Assembly: GCA_016125385.1 (NCBI GenBank)
Contig: WGLV01000059.1
Span: 1-64,000 of the forward strand
DNA length: 64,000 nt
Source of the DNA: a bacterium
GTDB lineage: Bacteria; Hinthialibacterota; Hinthialibacteria; Hinthialibacterales; Hinthialibacteraceae
Reading direction: 5' to 3'
The position numbers and the translations under genes are program-made. Under the pieces are notes generated by a model that saw nothing but the letters and a program-made list of their open reading frames with translations, searched no databases and had not been told where the DNA came from. Positions 46,647 to 55,492 of this stretch are shown here, piece by piece. The stretch's first letter is position 1. Every line of letters starts with the position of its first letter.

Positions 46647-47960
46647 ATGACCAAATTAACGATTAACCGCAGACGGTGGTTACAAGGCGCCGCCGCGCTT
46701 GCCGCGCCCGCCATCGTTCCATTCAAGGTATTTGGCGCCGATGCCCCCAGTGAAAAGACTACCATCGCATTCATCGGCGTAGGAAACAACGGCAGCAACT
46801 ACCTTGGTCCTTTTTTGCAGGATGACCGCGTCCGAGTCGTCGCCGTATGCGACGTCAACAAGGAAGGCCCCGGATATTGGGACGGATCCATTCGGGGACG
46901 CGAACCCGCCCGCCGCCGGGTGAATGACTTTTACGGCGGCGAAGGCTGTGACGGGTATGAAGACTTTCGCGACGTGCTGGCCCGCAAAGATATCGATTGC
47001 GTTTACATCGCCGTACCCGATCACTGGCACGCGCCGATCGCGATCGCCGCCGCACGCGCGAAAAAAGATATCTATTGCCAGAAACCGCTCTCTCTTACCA
47101 TCCATGAAGGGCGGCGCATGGTGGAAGAAGTTACGCAGGCGGGCGTCGTTTGGCAGACCGGTAGTCAGCAGCGCTCCGATTCCAATTTCCGTATCGTGTG
47201 CGAGTTGGTACGGAACGGGCGTATCGGAAAACTGCATACGGTTCGTTGCGGCTTACCGGGTGGAATCCCCGATTACGGCAAAACGGCTGACCAGACCGAT
47301 CCCGTTCCGGTTCCCGACGGATTCAATTATGACCGCTGGCTGGGCCCCGCTCCGGAAGCGTATTACTGTCCCGCGCGCGTCGGCGTCAACTTCCGCTGGA
47401 ATTATGACTACTCAGGCGGTCAGGTCACGGACTGGGGCGGACATCATCCCGATATCGCTCAGTGGGGTATGGGTACGGAACTCACAGGCCCCATCGCGAT
47501 CAAAAAACCGAAAGCGAAATTCGCCGAACATCCGGTCTACAACACCGCCGTCGACTATCATTTTGAATGCGTTTATGAAAATGGAGTCACCCTGATTATT
47601 TCAAATAAAGAACGTGGCGGCGTGACCTTTGAAGGGGAAAATGGAACGCTCTGGGCCAACCGGGGTCAACACGACGCCGATCCGAAATCGCTGCTTGATG
47701 ACCCGATTCCTGAAAATGGAATCCACTTGTACAAGAGCGACGATCACGTTAAAAACTTCGTCGACTGCGTATTCTCGCGCCAACCGACGGTCGCGCCCAT
47801 CGAAGTAGCTCACCGTTCGATCACGCTCGCGCATCTCGGCAACATCGCCATGCGAACCGGCCGGGAGTTAACGTGGGATCCGGTCAAAGAACAGATCGTG
47901 GGTGACTCCGGAGCGAACGACATGCTTGACCGTCCCCATCGCGCGCCCTGGACGGTATAA
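46647..47960 (+). CDS. Tat-exported Gfo/Idh/MocA-family oxidoreductase
   Basis: The second oxidoreductase of this family in the window, 437 residues. Twin-arginine signal INRRRWLQGAAALAAPAIVP, Rossmann motif TIAFIGVGNNGSNYL, DCVYIAVPDHWHAP and the lysine motif QKPLSLTIHEGRRM, then a WGGHHPDIAQWG segment typical of the secreted subgroup. It shares the layout of the protein at 20827 but differs widely in sequence, so they are not a recent duplication. The ATG at 46647 follows GGTAGGA; an upstream frame from 46524 overlaps the dehydratase. Last gene of the sugar cluster. Confidence 0.9.
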   Translation: MTKLTINRRRWLQGAAALAAPAIVPFKVFGADAPSEKTTIAFIGVGNNGSNYLGPFLQDDRVRVVAVCDVNKEGPGYWDGSIRGREPARRRVNDFYGGEGCDGYEDFRDVLARKDIDCVYIAVPDHWHAPIAIAAARAKKDIYCQKPLSLTIHEGRRMVEEVTQAGVVWQTGSQQRSDSNFRIVCELVRNGRIGKLHTVRCGLPGGIPDYGKTADQTDPVPVPDGFNYDRWLGPAPEAYYCPARVGVNFRWNYDYSGGQVTDWGGHHPDIAQWGMGTELTGPIAIKKPKAKFAEHPVYNTAVDYHFECVYENGVTLIISNKERGGVTFEGENGTLWANRGQHDADPKSLLDDPIPENGIHLYKSDDHVKNFVDCVFSRQPTVAPIEVAHRSITLAHLGNIAMRTGRELTWDPVKEQIVGDSGANDMLDRPHRAPWTV

Positions 47961-48046
47961 TAAGTACACCACTGAATATGGTTCGGGATGAGGCGTCTCG
48001 CCTCGTTCCGGGCCATTCATCCGTGCAATACGCCAAGAGAGCCGTC

Positions 48047-48337
48047 ATGTCTGATCAAAACACCGAAAGTTTGACTCAACACGATTTGCTGGAGATGTGG
48101 CGTTGTCCGCAGCTGGGCGGCCCCGTCACGTTTAACTACTGCCGCCGCATGAACGGCGGCCTTCCCTGTTATACGCTCCATCGATGCTGGGATGCCCGCA
48201 TCAACGTGGATCGGTACCTGCAGGAAAATTTTTCAGAGGAAGAGATCGCACAGGCCATGCGGAAACCGGAGAACATGCGGTTGCAAAGCATTTTCGACGT
48301 CATCGCTTCAGTGAAGAAACGGCAATCCGGCGAGTAA
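48047..48337 (+). CDS. small four-cysteine protein of unknown function
   Basis: A 96-residue cytoplasmic protein. Cysteines at 20, 32, 41 and 47 lie in a spaced pattern (WRCPQLGGPVTFNYCRR, then GGLPCYTLHRCWD) that I have seen in small uncharacterised proteins of other bacteria. They could bind zinc or an iron-sulfur cluster, which is inference. The second half is helical and charged. The ATG at 48047 is preferred; a frame open from 47978 lacks a ribosome-binding site. The last 38 bases overlap the 3' end of the caspase-like gene on the other strand. Confidence 0.7.
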   Translation: MSDQNTESLTQHDLLEMWRCPQLGGPVTFNYCRRMNGGLPCYTLHRCWDARINVDRYLQENFSEEEIAQAMRKPENMRLQSIFDVIASVKKRQSGE

Positions 48338-48998
48338 GCCAGCCCTCGCTCTGAAAACAAACGCCTTCCGGAGCAGTTTCACGCCGCGCTTCAGCCATCG
48401 CATCGGGCAGTGATATTTCACCCGCCATCCGCTTCACCGCGTCCCAGAAGGGGAGGCTGGTTCCCCGACAGGTCTTCGTTTCATCAGCCTTGCTTTTATC
48501 GCTGGCGATCCAGTACTCGCCGTGCGCTATTCGCGCCAATTCATCCAGCAAATCCGGCGCGAAACAGACATCGACATAAGCCAGTACTGCTTTCTGTACG
48601 AAAATATCTGACAACTCATCCCCGATGAACGGCCCGTCATTCAGCATCAGGCAGGCTCTCCGCCCTTCCCGTTCAAACAGCTGACTGCCGTGCCCGGTGA
48701 TGTAGATCACTACGCCATCCGCTCCGCTTTTCTCAATCCGATCAATCGCCGCTCTCGCTTCGCCTAGATTCGCCATCTCGTAGTCCATACCGGCGGTGAT
48801 AATGGTATCAATCCCATTTGCGCGCAACGCGCTTTCAGCGTGAATCATATTCTCGACGTGACGCGGAGAGGGGTCGTTATTGATCAGCAGCGCCGCCCAT
48901 CGCGGTCTGGAATCAGGCCGCGTCAAAGCGAACAACGCCGCCGTTCCCGCAAAAGCGAGTACGGCGGCGAGTATAAGCACGGACGCTCGTTTTTTCAT
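48300..48998 (-). CDS. membrane-anchored caspase-like (clan CD) peptidase, last gene of the Tad locus
   Basis: A 232-residue protein with an N-terminal membrane anchor or signal (about residues 6-26). The rest fits the caspase/legumain fold: strand WAALLINND, helix, then GVVIYITGHGSQL with His103 and LAYVDVCFAPDLLDEL with Cys145, a plausible His-Cys catalytic dyad. WIASDKSKADET and GTSLPFWDAV fit the later strand and helix. Its start overlaps the TadG-like gene by 4 bases, so it belongs to the pilus operon. It might process a pilus component or act on the envelope. Substrate unknown; C13/C14 assignment comes from motif order only. Confidence 0.65.
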   Translation of the reverse strand: MKKRASVLILAAVLAFAGTAALFALTRPDSRPRWAALLINNDPSPRHVENMIHAESALRANGIDTIITAGMDYEMANLGEARAAIDRIEKSGADGVVIYITGHGSQLFEREGRRACLMLNDGPFIGDELSDIFVQKAVLAYVDVCFAPDLLDELARIAHGEYWIASDKSKADETKTCRGTSLPFWDAVKRMAGEISLPDAMAEARRETAPEGVCFQSEGWLTRRIAVSSLKR

Positions 48999-50230
48999 CG
49001 CGTCAGTGACAGCGTATAGACCAGTTCGGAATGAGGCGCGTTCGCGTCAACGAGCCCGGAATCAACCACCACTTGCGACGGCTGAACCACGAAACGCTTG
49101 TAACTGTCATTGCTGGGCCAGAATGAATCCATCACCGTTACCGCCTTAAACTCGGTCGCCATGTAATATTGCTGGATCGAGCAGCAGGTTTCGGCTTCAG
49201 GATGATCGCTCATCGGTTCGGTGAACGCATCGGGATCGGCGTACGCCGTCGGGTTGGATGAACTGATCGCATCATAAAGCGGCATGATGCGCGACTGACC
49301 GCGTATGCCTCGCAGCGACGTGTGCCAGGTGCTCGACATCCAGTTTTCACCTGGCAGCCATTGACTGAACCCACCGCCGGAAGGCTGAAAACGTAATCCA
49401 TGAACGAAATTCAAATCGGCTTGATTCATGCCGTGATCGATCTGGTTATCGACGTACCCCGTATTGATCGCCGCGGCGACGAATATCGTTCCCACATTTC
49501 CACGCGTGCCAGGGACGCCAATGTTCCACCGATAGGGATAAAGCGTGAGTTCGGGAATTCCATCCGAGCCGGATTTCACCACGCCATTCACAATTTTGTA
49601 ATTATCCGGTCCCTGCCCGCCATCAATCGCGGCCGCCCAGGCGCCGTCATACGCCGCGAATGGCAGCATGGGCAGCGTCTCGCCCGCTCCAAGCGAAAAC
49701 CCCACGATCCGGTCTTCCAGCGTCGCTGTCGAGCGAGCCTGCACAGAGACCTGCTGCGCGCCGGAAAAATTTCCCAGAAGCATGTTTACCGGTCCATTGA
49801 TCGAAGAAGAAAGCTCCAGTTTCACTTCAACGGAATTATATTGTCCCGCGCCGGTATTCAGCGTATCGCTCAGACTCAATGGATCATCGATATATCCAAC
49901 AACCACGCCGCCTCCCGCCGCGTTTCCATCGTTGCGGTCGATGGCAAGCGCCTTTTTCGATGCCTTGTTGTAGCCCGCGAATTGCTCGGCGTAATTACGC
50001 GCTTCGCTGATATCGTCCGACATATTGTTCGAATTGGTTAAGATATCTTCGTCGGCCAGTTGCGCCGCCGCCGCCAGCGACGCCGAATCCGCCGCGTTTT
50101 GCAACTCGGTTTTCGCCGAGACCATCAAACCGATATCCAACGCGAACGACAGCATGATAAAAAACAACGTCATACATACCGCGATCATCACCAGGGCCGC
50201 GCCCCGCTCACTCCGCCGGCGTTTGTTCAT
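48995..50230 (-). CDS. TadG-like pilus assembly protein
   Basis: A 411-residue protein with the Tad pseudopilin-like start: basic NKRRRSERGAAL followed by a hydrophobic helix (about 12-34) and TELQNAADSASLAAAAQL, the usual TadE/TadG signature. The long periplasmic part is beta-rich and lacks a recognisable von Willebrand domain. Such proteins help assemble or anchor Flp pili. It overlaps the AAA ATPase gene upstream and the caspase-like gene downstream by 4 bases each. Confidence 0.85.
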   Translation of the reverse strand: MNKRRRSERGAALVMIAVCMTLFFIMLSFALDIGLMVSAKTELQNAADSASLAAAAQLADEDILTNSNNMSDDISEARNYAEQFAGYNKASKKALAIDRNDGNAAGGGVVVGYIDDPLSLSDTLNTGAGQYNSVEVKLELSSSINGPVNMLLGNFSGAQQVSVQARSTATLEDRIVGFSLGAGETLPMLPFAAYDGAWAAAIDGGQGPDNYKIVNGVVKSGSDGIPELTLYPYRWNIGVPGTRGNVGTIFVAAAINTGYVDNQIDHGMNQADLNFVHGLRFQPSGGGFSQWLPGENWMSSTWHTSLRGIRGQSRIMPLYDAISSSNPTAYADPDAFTEPMSDHPEAETCCSIQQYYMATEFKAVTVMDSFWPSNDSYKRFVVQPSQVVVDSGLVDANAPHSELVYTLSLTR

Positions 50231-51621
50231 GATTCTTCCTCCTGCTTCGGCTTCAAGCCTTTTTTCAATTCTTCAAAATATCGCCCGGCGATTCGATCAA
50301 CGCGGTTGGAATCAATTGCAACAGGTTCACGATTAAATCGGCACTCATCCGCGATCAGGTCGGTCAGATCACGGGGGTCGCAGGCGCGCAGCATGCGGCC
50401 CGTCTTCAGATAAAACCGTTCGACGAACGATTCAAAATCAAAATCGCCGATCGGAATGTTCTTTTTTTCGCATTCCTGATAAAAAATCGACCGGTAAGCC
50501 TCCGCCGAAGGCGCGCCAATAAAAACCTTGTACCGGATCCGGCGCAGGAAGGCATCGTCGGCCAGGTCGGATGGATCGAGGTTGGTTGCGAACACTACGA
50601 ACTGCTCGAATGGAATCGAAAATTTCTTGCCGGTGTGCAGCGTCAGAAAATCGATTCGATCCTCCAGCGGGATGATCCAGCGATTGAGCAGGTCCTTGGG
50701 TTTCACCATCTGCCGCCCGAAGTCGTCGATGGTGAAAACGCCGCCGTTCGCCTTCATCTGCAGCGGCGCTTCATAAAAACGCGTGGTCGCGTTGTAGCGC
50801 AGATCGAGCATGTCGAGCGTCAACTCGCCGCCCACCGTCACCGCCGGACGCCGGCACATCACCCAGCGGCGGTCGCCGCTTCCCGCGTTTTTGAATATCG
50901 AATCGGAGGGTTCGCTGTTTTCATCACGTAAGGGATGATGATGAACTGGATCAAAAACACGGATGATGCTTCCCCCCACCAGCACGGCGTGAGGAATGCC
51001 GACCTGACCGCCGCTTTCATCGAGAAAACGCGCGATCATCTTGGCGATGGTGCTTTTTCCCGTCCCCGGAGGTCCATACAGAAAACATGATTTGCCAGAG
51101 CGGATCGCAGGCCCCACCTGATGGAATAATGAATCGTCAAGAACGAAGTTTCGCCATGAGGCGCGTAACAATTCTTCCGTGATTTCAATCGTCCCCAACC
51201 CATGCTCTCTGACATAAGATTCATATTGCGTCAGAGGAACCGGGGCGGGGCCGGTGTAGGTATCGGATTCCAGCAACTGAAGGGCGAAACCTCGCCCTCG
51301 TTCGGTCAGACTGAAGCGGTCGGAAGCGTTACCCATACCCCGCCCGCCTCGTTTTTCCGCCTTGGTCGATTGCAGAAGGTCGTCAAGCAGATCGTCAATC
51401 AACAGAAACGGAAGACGCAGCTTCTCCGCGATCTCCAACCCGGTCAACACGCCAAAGCGTAACAGGTGTTTCACGATCAGATCGCTGATGTACGAATCGG
51501 ATAGTCCAGTGTCTTCCCGAGAAGTGGGCGCGGGGAGTTCGTTCCGGCGCAATCCGAAATCATGTAGATCCGAACCGTTTACGCCTCGATGGATTCCGTT
51601 GGCGACGGCGGGCGCTTCCAT
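50227..51621 (-). CDS. AAA+ ATPase of the Tad locus, with N-terminal winged-helix-like domain
   Basis: A 464-residue ATPase with Walker A FLYGPPGTGKSTIAKMIA (near 180), Walker B region GGVFTIDDFGRQ (near 285), sensor-1 VVFATNLDPSD and an arginine-finger type FLRRIRYKVFIG. Residues 30-110 resemble a winged helix (LLRFGVLTGLEIAEKLRLPF), possibly a protein- or nucleic-acid-contact domain. It is coupled to the TadG-like gene by a 4-base overlap and lies 9 bases after the OmpA gene. It is distinct from the secretion ATPase TadA; a MoxR-like chaperone or regulatory role in pilus assembly is inference. Confidence 0.82.
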   Translation of the reverse strand: MEAPAVANGIHRGVNGSDLHDFGLRRNELPAPTSREDTGLSDSYISDLIVKHLLRFGVLTGLEIAEKLRLPFLLIDDLLDDLLQSTKAEKRGGRGMGNASDRFSLTERGRGFALQLLESDTYTGPAPVPLTQYESYVREHGLGTIEITEELLRASWRNFVLDDSLFHQVGPAIRSGKSCFLYGPPGTGKSTIAKMIARFLDESGGQVGIPHAVLVGGSIIRVFDPVHHHPLRDENSEPSDSIFKNAGSGDRRWVMCRRPAVTVGGELTLDMLDLRYNATTRFYEAPLQMKANGGVFTIDDFGRQMVKPKDLLNRWIIPLEDRIDFLTLHTGKKFSIPFEQFVVFATNLDPSDLADDAFLRRIRYKVFIGAPSAEAYRSIFYQECEKKNIPIGDFDFESFVERFYLKTGRMLRACDPRDLTDLIADECRFNREPVAIDSNRVDRIAGRYFEELKKGLKPKQEEES

Positions 51622-51630
51622 GATACGCCC

Positions 51631-52242
51631 TCAGCTTCCCGCTTGTTCCGTATCCACGGATTGAAGCAAAAACGTCCCGGGAGATTTCTTCTTGTCCTTG
51701 TTACGCGCTTTCTCCAGCGCACGGACTCCGTCATCTCCGCTCATACCTTCACCCTGTGGAAACGATTTAATAATTACCGCGCGATTCTGTGCGCGGCCCG
51801 CGTCGCTGAAGTTCGATGCCGAGGCTCGCGTTTCTCCAAATGATTTCACCACCATGCGTTCTTCCCACACCCCGGCGCTTCGCAGATAATCGGCGGCGGC
51901 GAGCGCGCGCTGATATCCCAGGCGCAGGTTGAATTCGTCGGTATTGTTATGGTCGGCGTGCCCTTCGATAACCACGGGACCGCTGAGCTGACTCAACCGC
52001 TCGGCGATGCCGTCGAGGTCGCGGCGTGCGTCGTCCGTCAGCGCGGCGCTGTCGTATTCAAAATACACGCTTCCGGCGACCGGTTCGTACTTCGGCGCCT
52101 GAGCGATCATCGCCTCGAACGGGGCGTTTACCGAACGGCGTAACGCCTTCGAACCGGTATCGTTCCAATCAGTCACTTTTACTTCCTGACATCCCAACGC
52201 GAGACACATCAGAAATATGGCTGGTATCAAAGTCCGCATCAT
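51631..52242 (-). CDS. OmpA-family peptidoglycan-binding lipoprotein
   Basis: A 203-residue lipoprotein: signal peptide ending in LALGC (lipobox Cys18) and an OmpA C-terminal domain (about 60-165) with VYFEYDSAALTDDARRDL and VIEGHADHNNTDEFNLRLGY, the peptidoglycan-binding signature. It ends in a charged tail with NKDKKKSP. In Tad loci such proteins probably fix the secretion apparatus to the cell wall. GGAGG lies just upstream; either of two adjacent ATG codons (52242 or 52239) could be used. Confidence 0.9.
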   Translation of the reverse strand: MMRTLIPAIFLMCLALGCQEVKVTDWNDTGSKALRRSVNAPFEAMIAQAPKYEPVAGSVYFEYDSAALTDDARRDLDGIAERLSQLSGPVVIEGHADHNNTDEFNLRLGYQRALAAADYLRSAGVWEERMVVKSFGETRASASNFSDAGRAQNRAVIIKSFPQGEGMSGDDGVRALEKARNKDKKKSPGTFLLQSVDTEQAGS

Positions 52243-52260
52243 TCGCCTCCATCGGCTTCT

Positions 52261-53178
52261 TTATTTCATGAAGGTATCCATGATCTTGATCGCCGCCGGT
52301 CCGCCCAGCACCACGAAAATCGCGGGAAAAATAAACAGCACCAGCGGAAAGATCAGTTTCACGGTGGTTTTGGCGGCCATCTCTTCCGCCCGTTGTTTGC
52401 GCCGGGTGCGCATGTCGTCGGAATGGACGCGTAACGCCTGCGCGAGGCTCGAACCGAACCGGTCGGCCTGAATCAACACGCAGGTCAGCGATTTCAGGTC
52501 GCTGACCCCGGTACGGTCGCCCAGCTCGCGAAGCGCGATTTCACGCTCGTGACCGAGCCGGATCATCGCGCAGGTGATCTGAAACTCGCGGCTCAAAACC
52601 GGAGAACTCATGTGGAATTCGTCGCTGACCTTCTGCATGGCCGCGTCGAGCCCCAGGCCCGCCTCGATACACACCACCAGCAGATCGAGCGCGTCGGGCA
52701 GCGCGCAAAAAATCGCCTCATGCCGCTTTCGCTTGATCCACCACAAGACGACGTCCGGCACGAACATCCCAACGCCCGCCACAAACGCCATCGGCAGGAC
52801 GCCCTGAATCATCGGCTTGTCGAGAAACAGGTAGATTCCAATCACCAGCAGCGGGGGAAATGTCATCAGCAGAATGCGTACTCCCCAATAGATGTAATAC
52901 GCCGTTTCGGTATAAAACCCCGCGTACATCAGGCGGCGTTTGACGTCGTCGCGTTGTTTTTCTTCTTTCGGCGCCACGCGCTGCCCCAGCGTAGCGAAAA
53001 CGCCATACTGACTCGCCGCCGTCATCGATTCTTCACGCCCCAGGCTCACGCCGCGGCGGTTCAACCGGTCGATGCGGTCATCAATCGGATGACGCAAGAC
53101 GCCCGTGATCGCCGCCAGCGATAACACGGCGAAAAACGCCGCGCCGAAACTCAAGGTCAAAATGAATAGTTCGTTCAT
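52261..53178 (-). CDS. tadC: TadC inner-membrane platform protein
   Basis: A 305-residue GspF/TadC-type protein. An N-terminal helix (about 5-25), two helices around 95-140 and a C-terminal helix (about 275-297) surround the T2SSF domain, which includes ALPDALDLLVVCIEAGLGLD and QADRFGSSLAQALRVHSDDM. It forms the pilus assembly platform with TadB and is driven by the TadA ATPase. Its start overlaps the tadB stop by 4 bases. Confidence 0.93.
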   Translation of the reverse strand: MNELFILTLSFGAAFFAVLSLAAITGVLRHPIDDRIDRLNRRGVSLGREESMTAASQYGVFATLGQRVAPKEEKQRDDVKRRLMYAGFYTETAYYIYWGVRILLMTFPPLLVIGIYLFLDKPMIQGVLPMAFVAGVGMFVPDVVLWWIKRKRHEAIFCALPDALDLLVVCIEAGLGLDAAMQKVSDEFHMSSPVLSREFQITCAMIRLGHEREIALRELGDRTGVSDLKSLTCVLIQADRFGSSLAQALRVHSDDMRTRRKQRAEEMAAKTTVKLIFPLVLFIFPAIFVVLGGPAAIKIMDTFMK

Positions 53179-54146
53179 ATTCTGATATTCACGATCTTTC
53201 GGATGAGCAACATGCCGACCACCTGCATGCCGGCGGCGAAATACATCATCTTGCGTCCCAGTTCGGTCGTGATCAGCACCTTGATGTAATCAGGGTTCAT
53301 CAGCAGGATCACGAAAAAGACGAATACCGGCAGCGCGCTCAAAACCCATCCCGAGAGCCGGCCTTCAGCGGTCAGCGCCTTGACCTGCCCCTGAATCTTG
53401 AAGCGGTCGCGAATCACGCCCGCCAGACCATCCAGCACTTCGGCCAGGTCTCCGCCTGTCTGCTGGTGAATCATTACGGTCAGAATAAAGAAACGCACGT
53501 CGAGAATCGGCACGCGCGCCGCCAGAGCGGCGAGCGAATCTTCAAGCGGAAGCCCCATCTGCACTTCATGAAAAATTTGCCCGAATTCCGTCGAAACCGG
53601 CGCGGGCGTTTCCGTCGAAACCATGTACAGTCCCATCGAAAACGGGTGACCAGCGCGTAACGAACGGCTGACGATTTCCAGCGACTGGGCGAAATTTTCT
53701 TCAAACCGTTTCAGCCGTTTGCTTCGGCGCATCAAAATGCCCATATACCGAAGCGCCGCCATGAAAAGCATCCCACCCAGGGCGTACAACAGATTGTGCG
53801 TGATAAACCATACGGCGGCGCCGCCGATCAGCGTCCAGAATACCGTCCCGATAAACCAGGGTTGAACGCCATTCGGCAATCCCGCCTGTTCAAACAACAG
53901 AGGAAGGTTCATTAGCGGCGGAAACCGCGAAAAAATCGGATATTTCTCTGAATCCTTCTGCTGTTTTAACAACTCCAGCGCCTGCTTTTGAAACGCGGCC
54001 GATTTCGCCGCCTTGTCCAGCTTATCCAGGCGCCGCTCCACCAGCCGCGATTCGGATTTCGCGAACCCCATCAGCGCCATGAACAGGCAGAAGATGAAGG
54101 CGGTGGTGGCGAAAAAAACAATCACGACGGCGGCGGCGGGACTCAT
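53175..54146 (-). CDS. tadB: TadB inner-membrane platform protein
   Basis: A 323-residue GspF-domain protein: N-terminal helix (about 5-27), two central helices (about 100-135), the T2SSF motif [20 protein letters not shown] and a C-terminal pair of helices. [20 protein letters not shown] is typical of TadB. It partners TadC. GGGAGGGG precedes the ATG inside the end of tadA, which it overlaps by 4 bases. Confidence 0.93.
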   Translation of the reverse strand: MSPAAAVVIVFFATTAFIFCLFMALMGFAKSESRLVERRLDKLDKAAKSAAFQKQALELLKQQKDSEKYPIFSRFPPLMNLPLLFEQAGLPNGVQPWFIGTVFWTLIGGAAVWFITHNLLYALGGMLFMAALRYMGILMRRSKRLKRFEENFAQSLEIVSRSLRAGHPFSMGLYMVSTETPAPVSTEFGQIFHEVQMGLPLEDSLAALAARVPILDVRFFILTVMIHQQTGGDLAEVLDGLAGVIRDRFKIQGQVKALTAEGRLSGWVLSALPVFVFFVILLMNPDYIKVLITTELGRKMMYFAAGMQVVGMLLIRKIVNIRI

Positions 54147-55486
54147 CCATCCCCTCCCACTCGCATCTTGTCGCCCGCGAGAAACAGGCTGGGCGAAAGC
54201 CGGAGCCCGGCTGCTTCGAAGCGTTTCATGCAGCGCGGCCGCACGCCGGTCGATTTAAACGCGCCATGCACGCCGCCGTTTTCATCGACGCCCCTCTGCT
54301 CGAATTCAAAGATGTCCTGCATGGTGATGACTTCGCCTTCCATACCAACCACTTCCGAAATCTTCATCACCCGGCGGCGCCCGTCCGTCAGCCGCGAAGC
54401 CTGAATGATCAGATCGACCGCCGAACTGATCTGCTGACGAACCACGCGAACGGGGATGTCGAGTCCGCTCATCGAAACCATCATTTCGATCCGGCTGAGA
54501 CCGTCGCGCGGCGTATTGGCGTGAATGGTGGTCAGCGAGCCCTCGTGACCGGTGTTCATCGCCTGCAACATGTCGAGCGCCTCGGCGCCGCGAACCTCGC
54601 CCACGATGATGCGGTCGGGCCGCATGCGAAGCGTGTTGAACAACAGGTCGCGCTGAGTGATCGCGCCGTGGTTTTCAATATTGGGAGGGCGCGTCTCAAG
54701 CCTTACCACGTGAGGCTGCTGAAGAATCAGTTCCGCTGAATCTTCGATGGTGATGATGCGCTCATCCGGCGGGATGAATGAAGTCAATATGTTCAACAGC
54801 GTGGTTTTACCGGATCCGGTTCCACCGGAGATGATCATATTGAGTTTGGCGCGTACGGCGCCTTCGAGAAATTCAACCATTTCGGGCGTAATCGACTGGT
54901 TCTCAATCAAACTGTCCAGCGTCAGCGGATTCACGCCAAAACGGCGGATCGACAACGCCGGGCCATTGAGCGCCAACGGTGGAATGATCGCGTTAACGCG
55001 CGACCCGTCGGGCAGGCGCGCGTCGACCATCGGCGACGCTTCGTCGACCCGGCGGCCGATGCGGGATACGATGCGGTCAATGATCTGCAGCAGATGGCGG
55101 TCGTCTCGAAACGACACTTCCACCTTGCTGAGTTTGCCCTTGCGCTCGATAAAAATTTCATCGAAACGATTCACAAGAATATCGGAGATATCAGGGTCTT
55201 TCAGCAATTGCTCCAGCGGACCGAATCCAAAAACTTCATCCAGCACTTCATCGGTCAACTGACGGCGCTCGGCGCCATTGAGCGGCGCGGGATTCGTCGC
55301 GATCAGATCGCTGAGCACCGGCTTGACCTGGCGTTTGATCGCTTCCTTATTCTGTTCGGTGACCCGTTCCAGATCGAGCCGTTCGATCAACTGGCGGTGA
55401 ACCGCCTGTTTCAGTTCCTGATAGACGGCGCGGCGGTCGCGGCCATTGGAACCGGGGTCGAGATTTTTTGCGAGCGCCTGATTCAT
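54143..55486 (-). CDS. tadA: TadA/CpaF secretion ATPase
   Basis: A 447-residue hexameric ATPase powering Flp pilus assembly. It has the CpaF N-terminal helical domain ([14 protein letters not shown]), [13 protein letters not shown], Walker [17 protein letters not shown] (near 220), the Asp box [17 protein letters not shown], Walker [21 protein letters not shown] and the His box [20 protein letters not shown]. The C-terminal tail after position 395 is longer than usual and ends in RVGGDG. It starts 6 bases after tadZ. Confidence 0.96.
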   Translation of the reverse strand: MNQALAKNLDPGSNGRDRRAVYQELKQAVHRQLIERLDLERVTEQNKEAIKRQVKPVLSDLIATNPAPLNGAERRQLTDEVLDEVFGFGPLEQLLKDPDISDILVNRFDEIFIERKGKLSKVEVSFRDDRHLLQIIDRIVSRIGRRVDEASPMVDARLPDGSRVNAIIPPLALNGPALSIRRFGVNPLTLDSLIENQSITPEMVEFLEGAVRAKLNMIISGGTGSGKTTLLNILTSFIPPDERIITIEDSAELILQQPHVVRLETRPPNIENHGAITQRDLLFNTLRMRPDRIIVGEVRGAEALDMLQAMNTGHEGSLTTIHANTPRDGLSRIEMMVSMSGLDIPVRVVRQQISSAVDLIIQASRLTDGRRRVMKISEVVGMEGEVITMQDIFEFEQRGVDENGGVHGAFKSTGVRPRCMKRFEAAGLRLSPSLFLAGDKMRVGGDG

Positions 55487-55492
55487 GATTGA

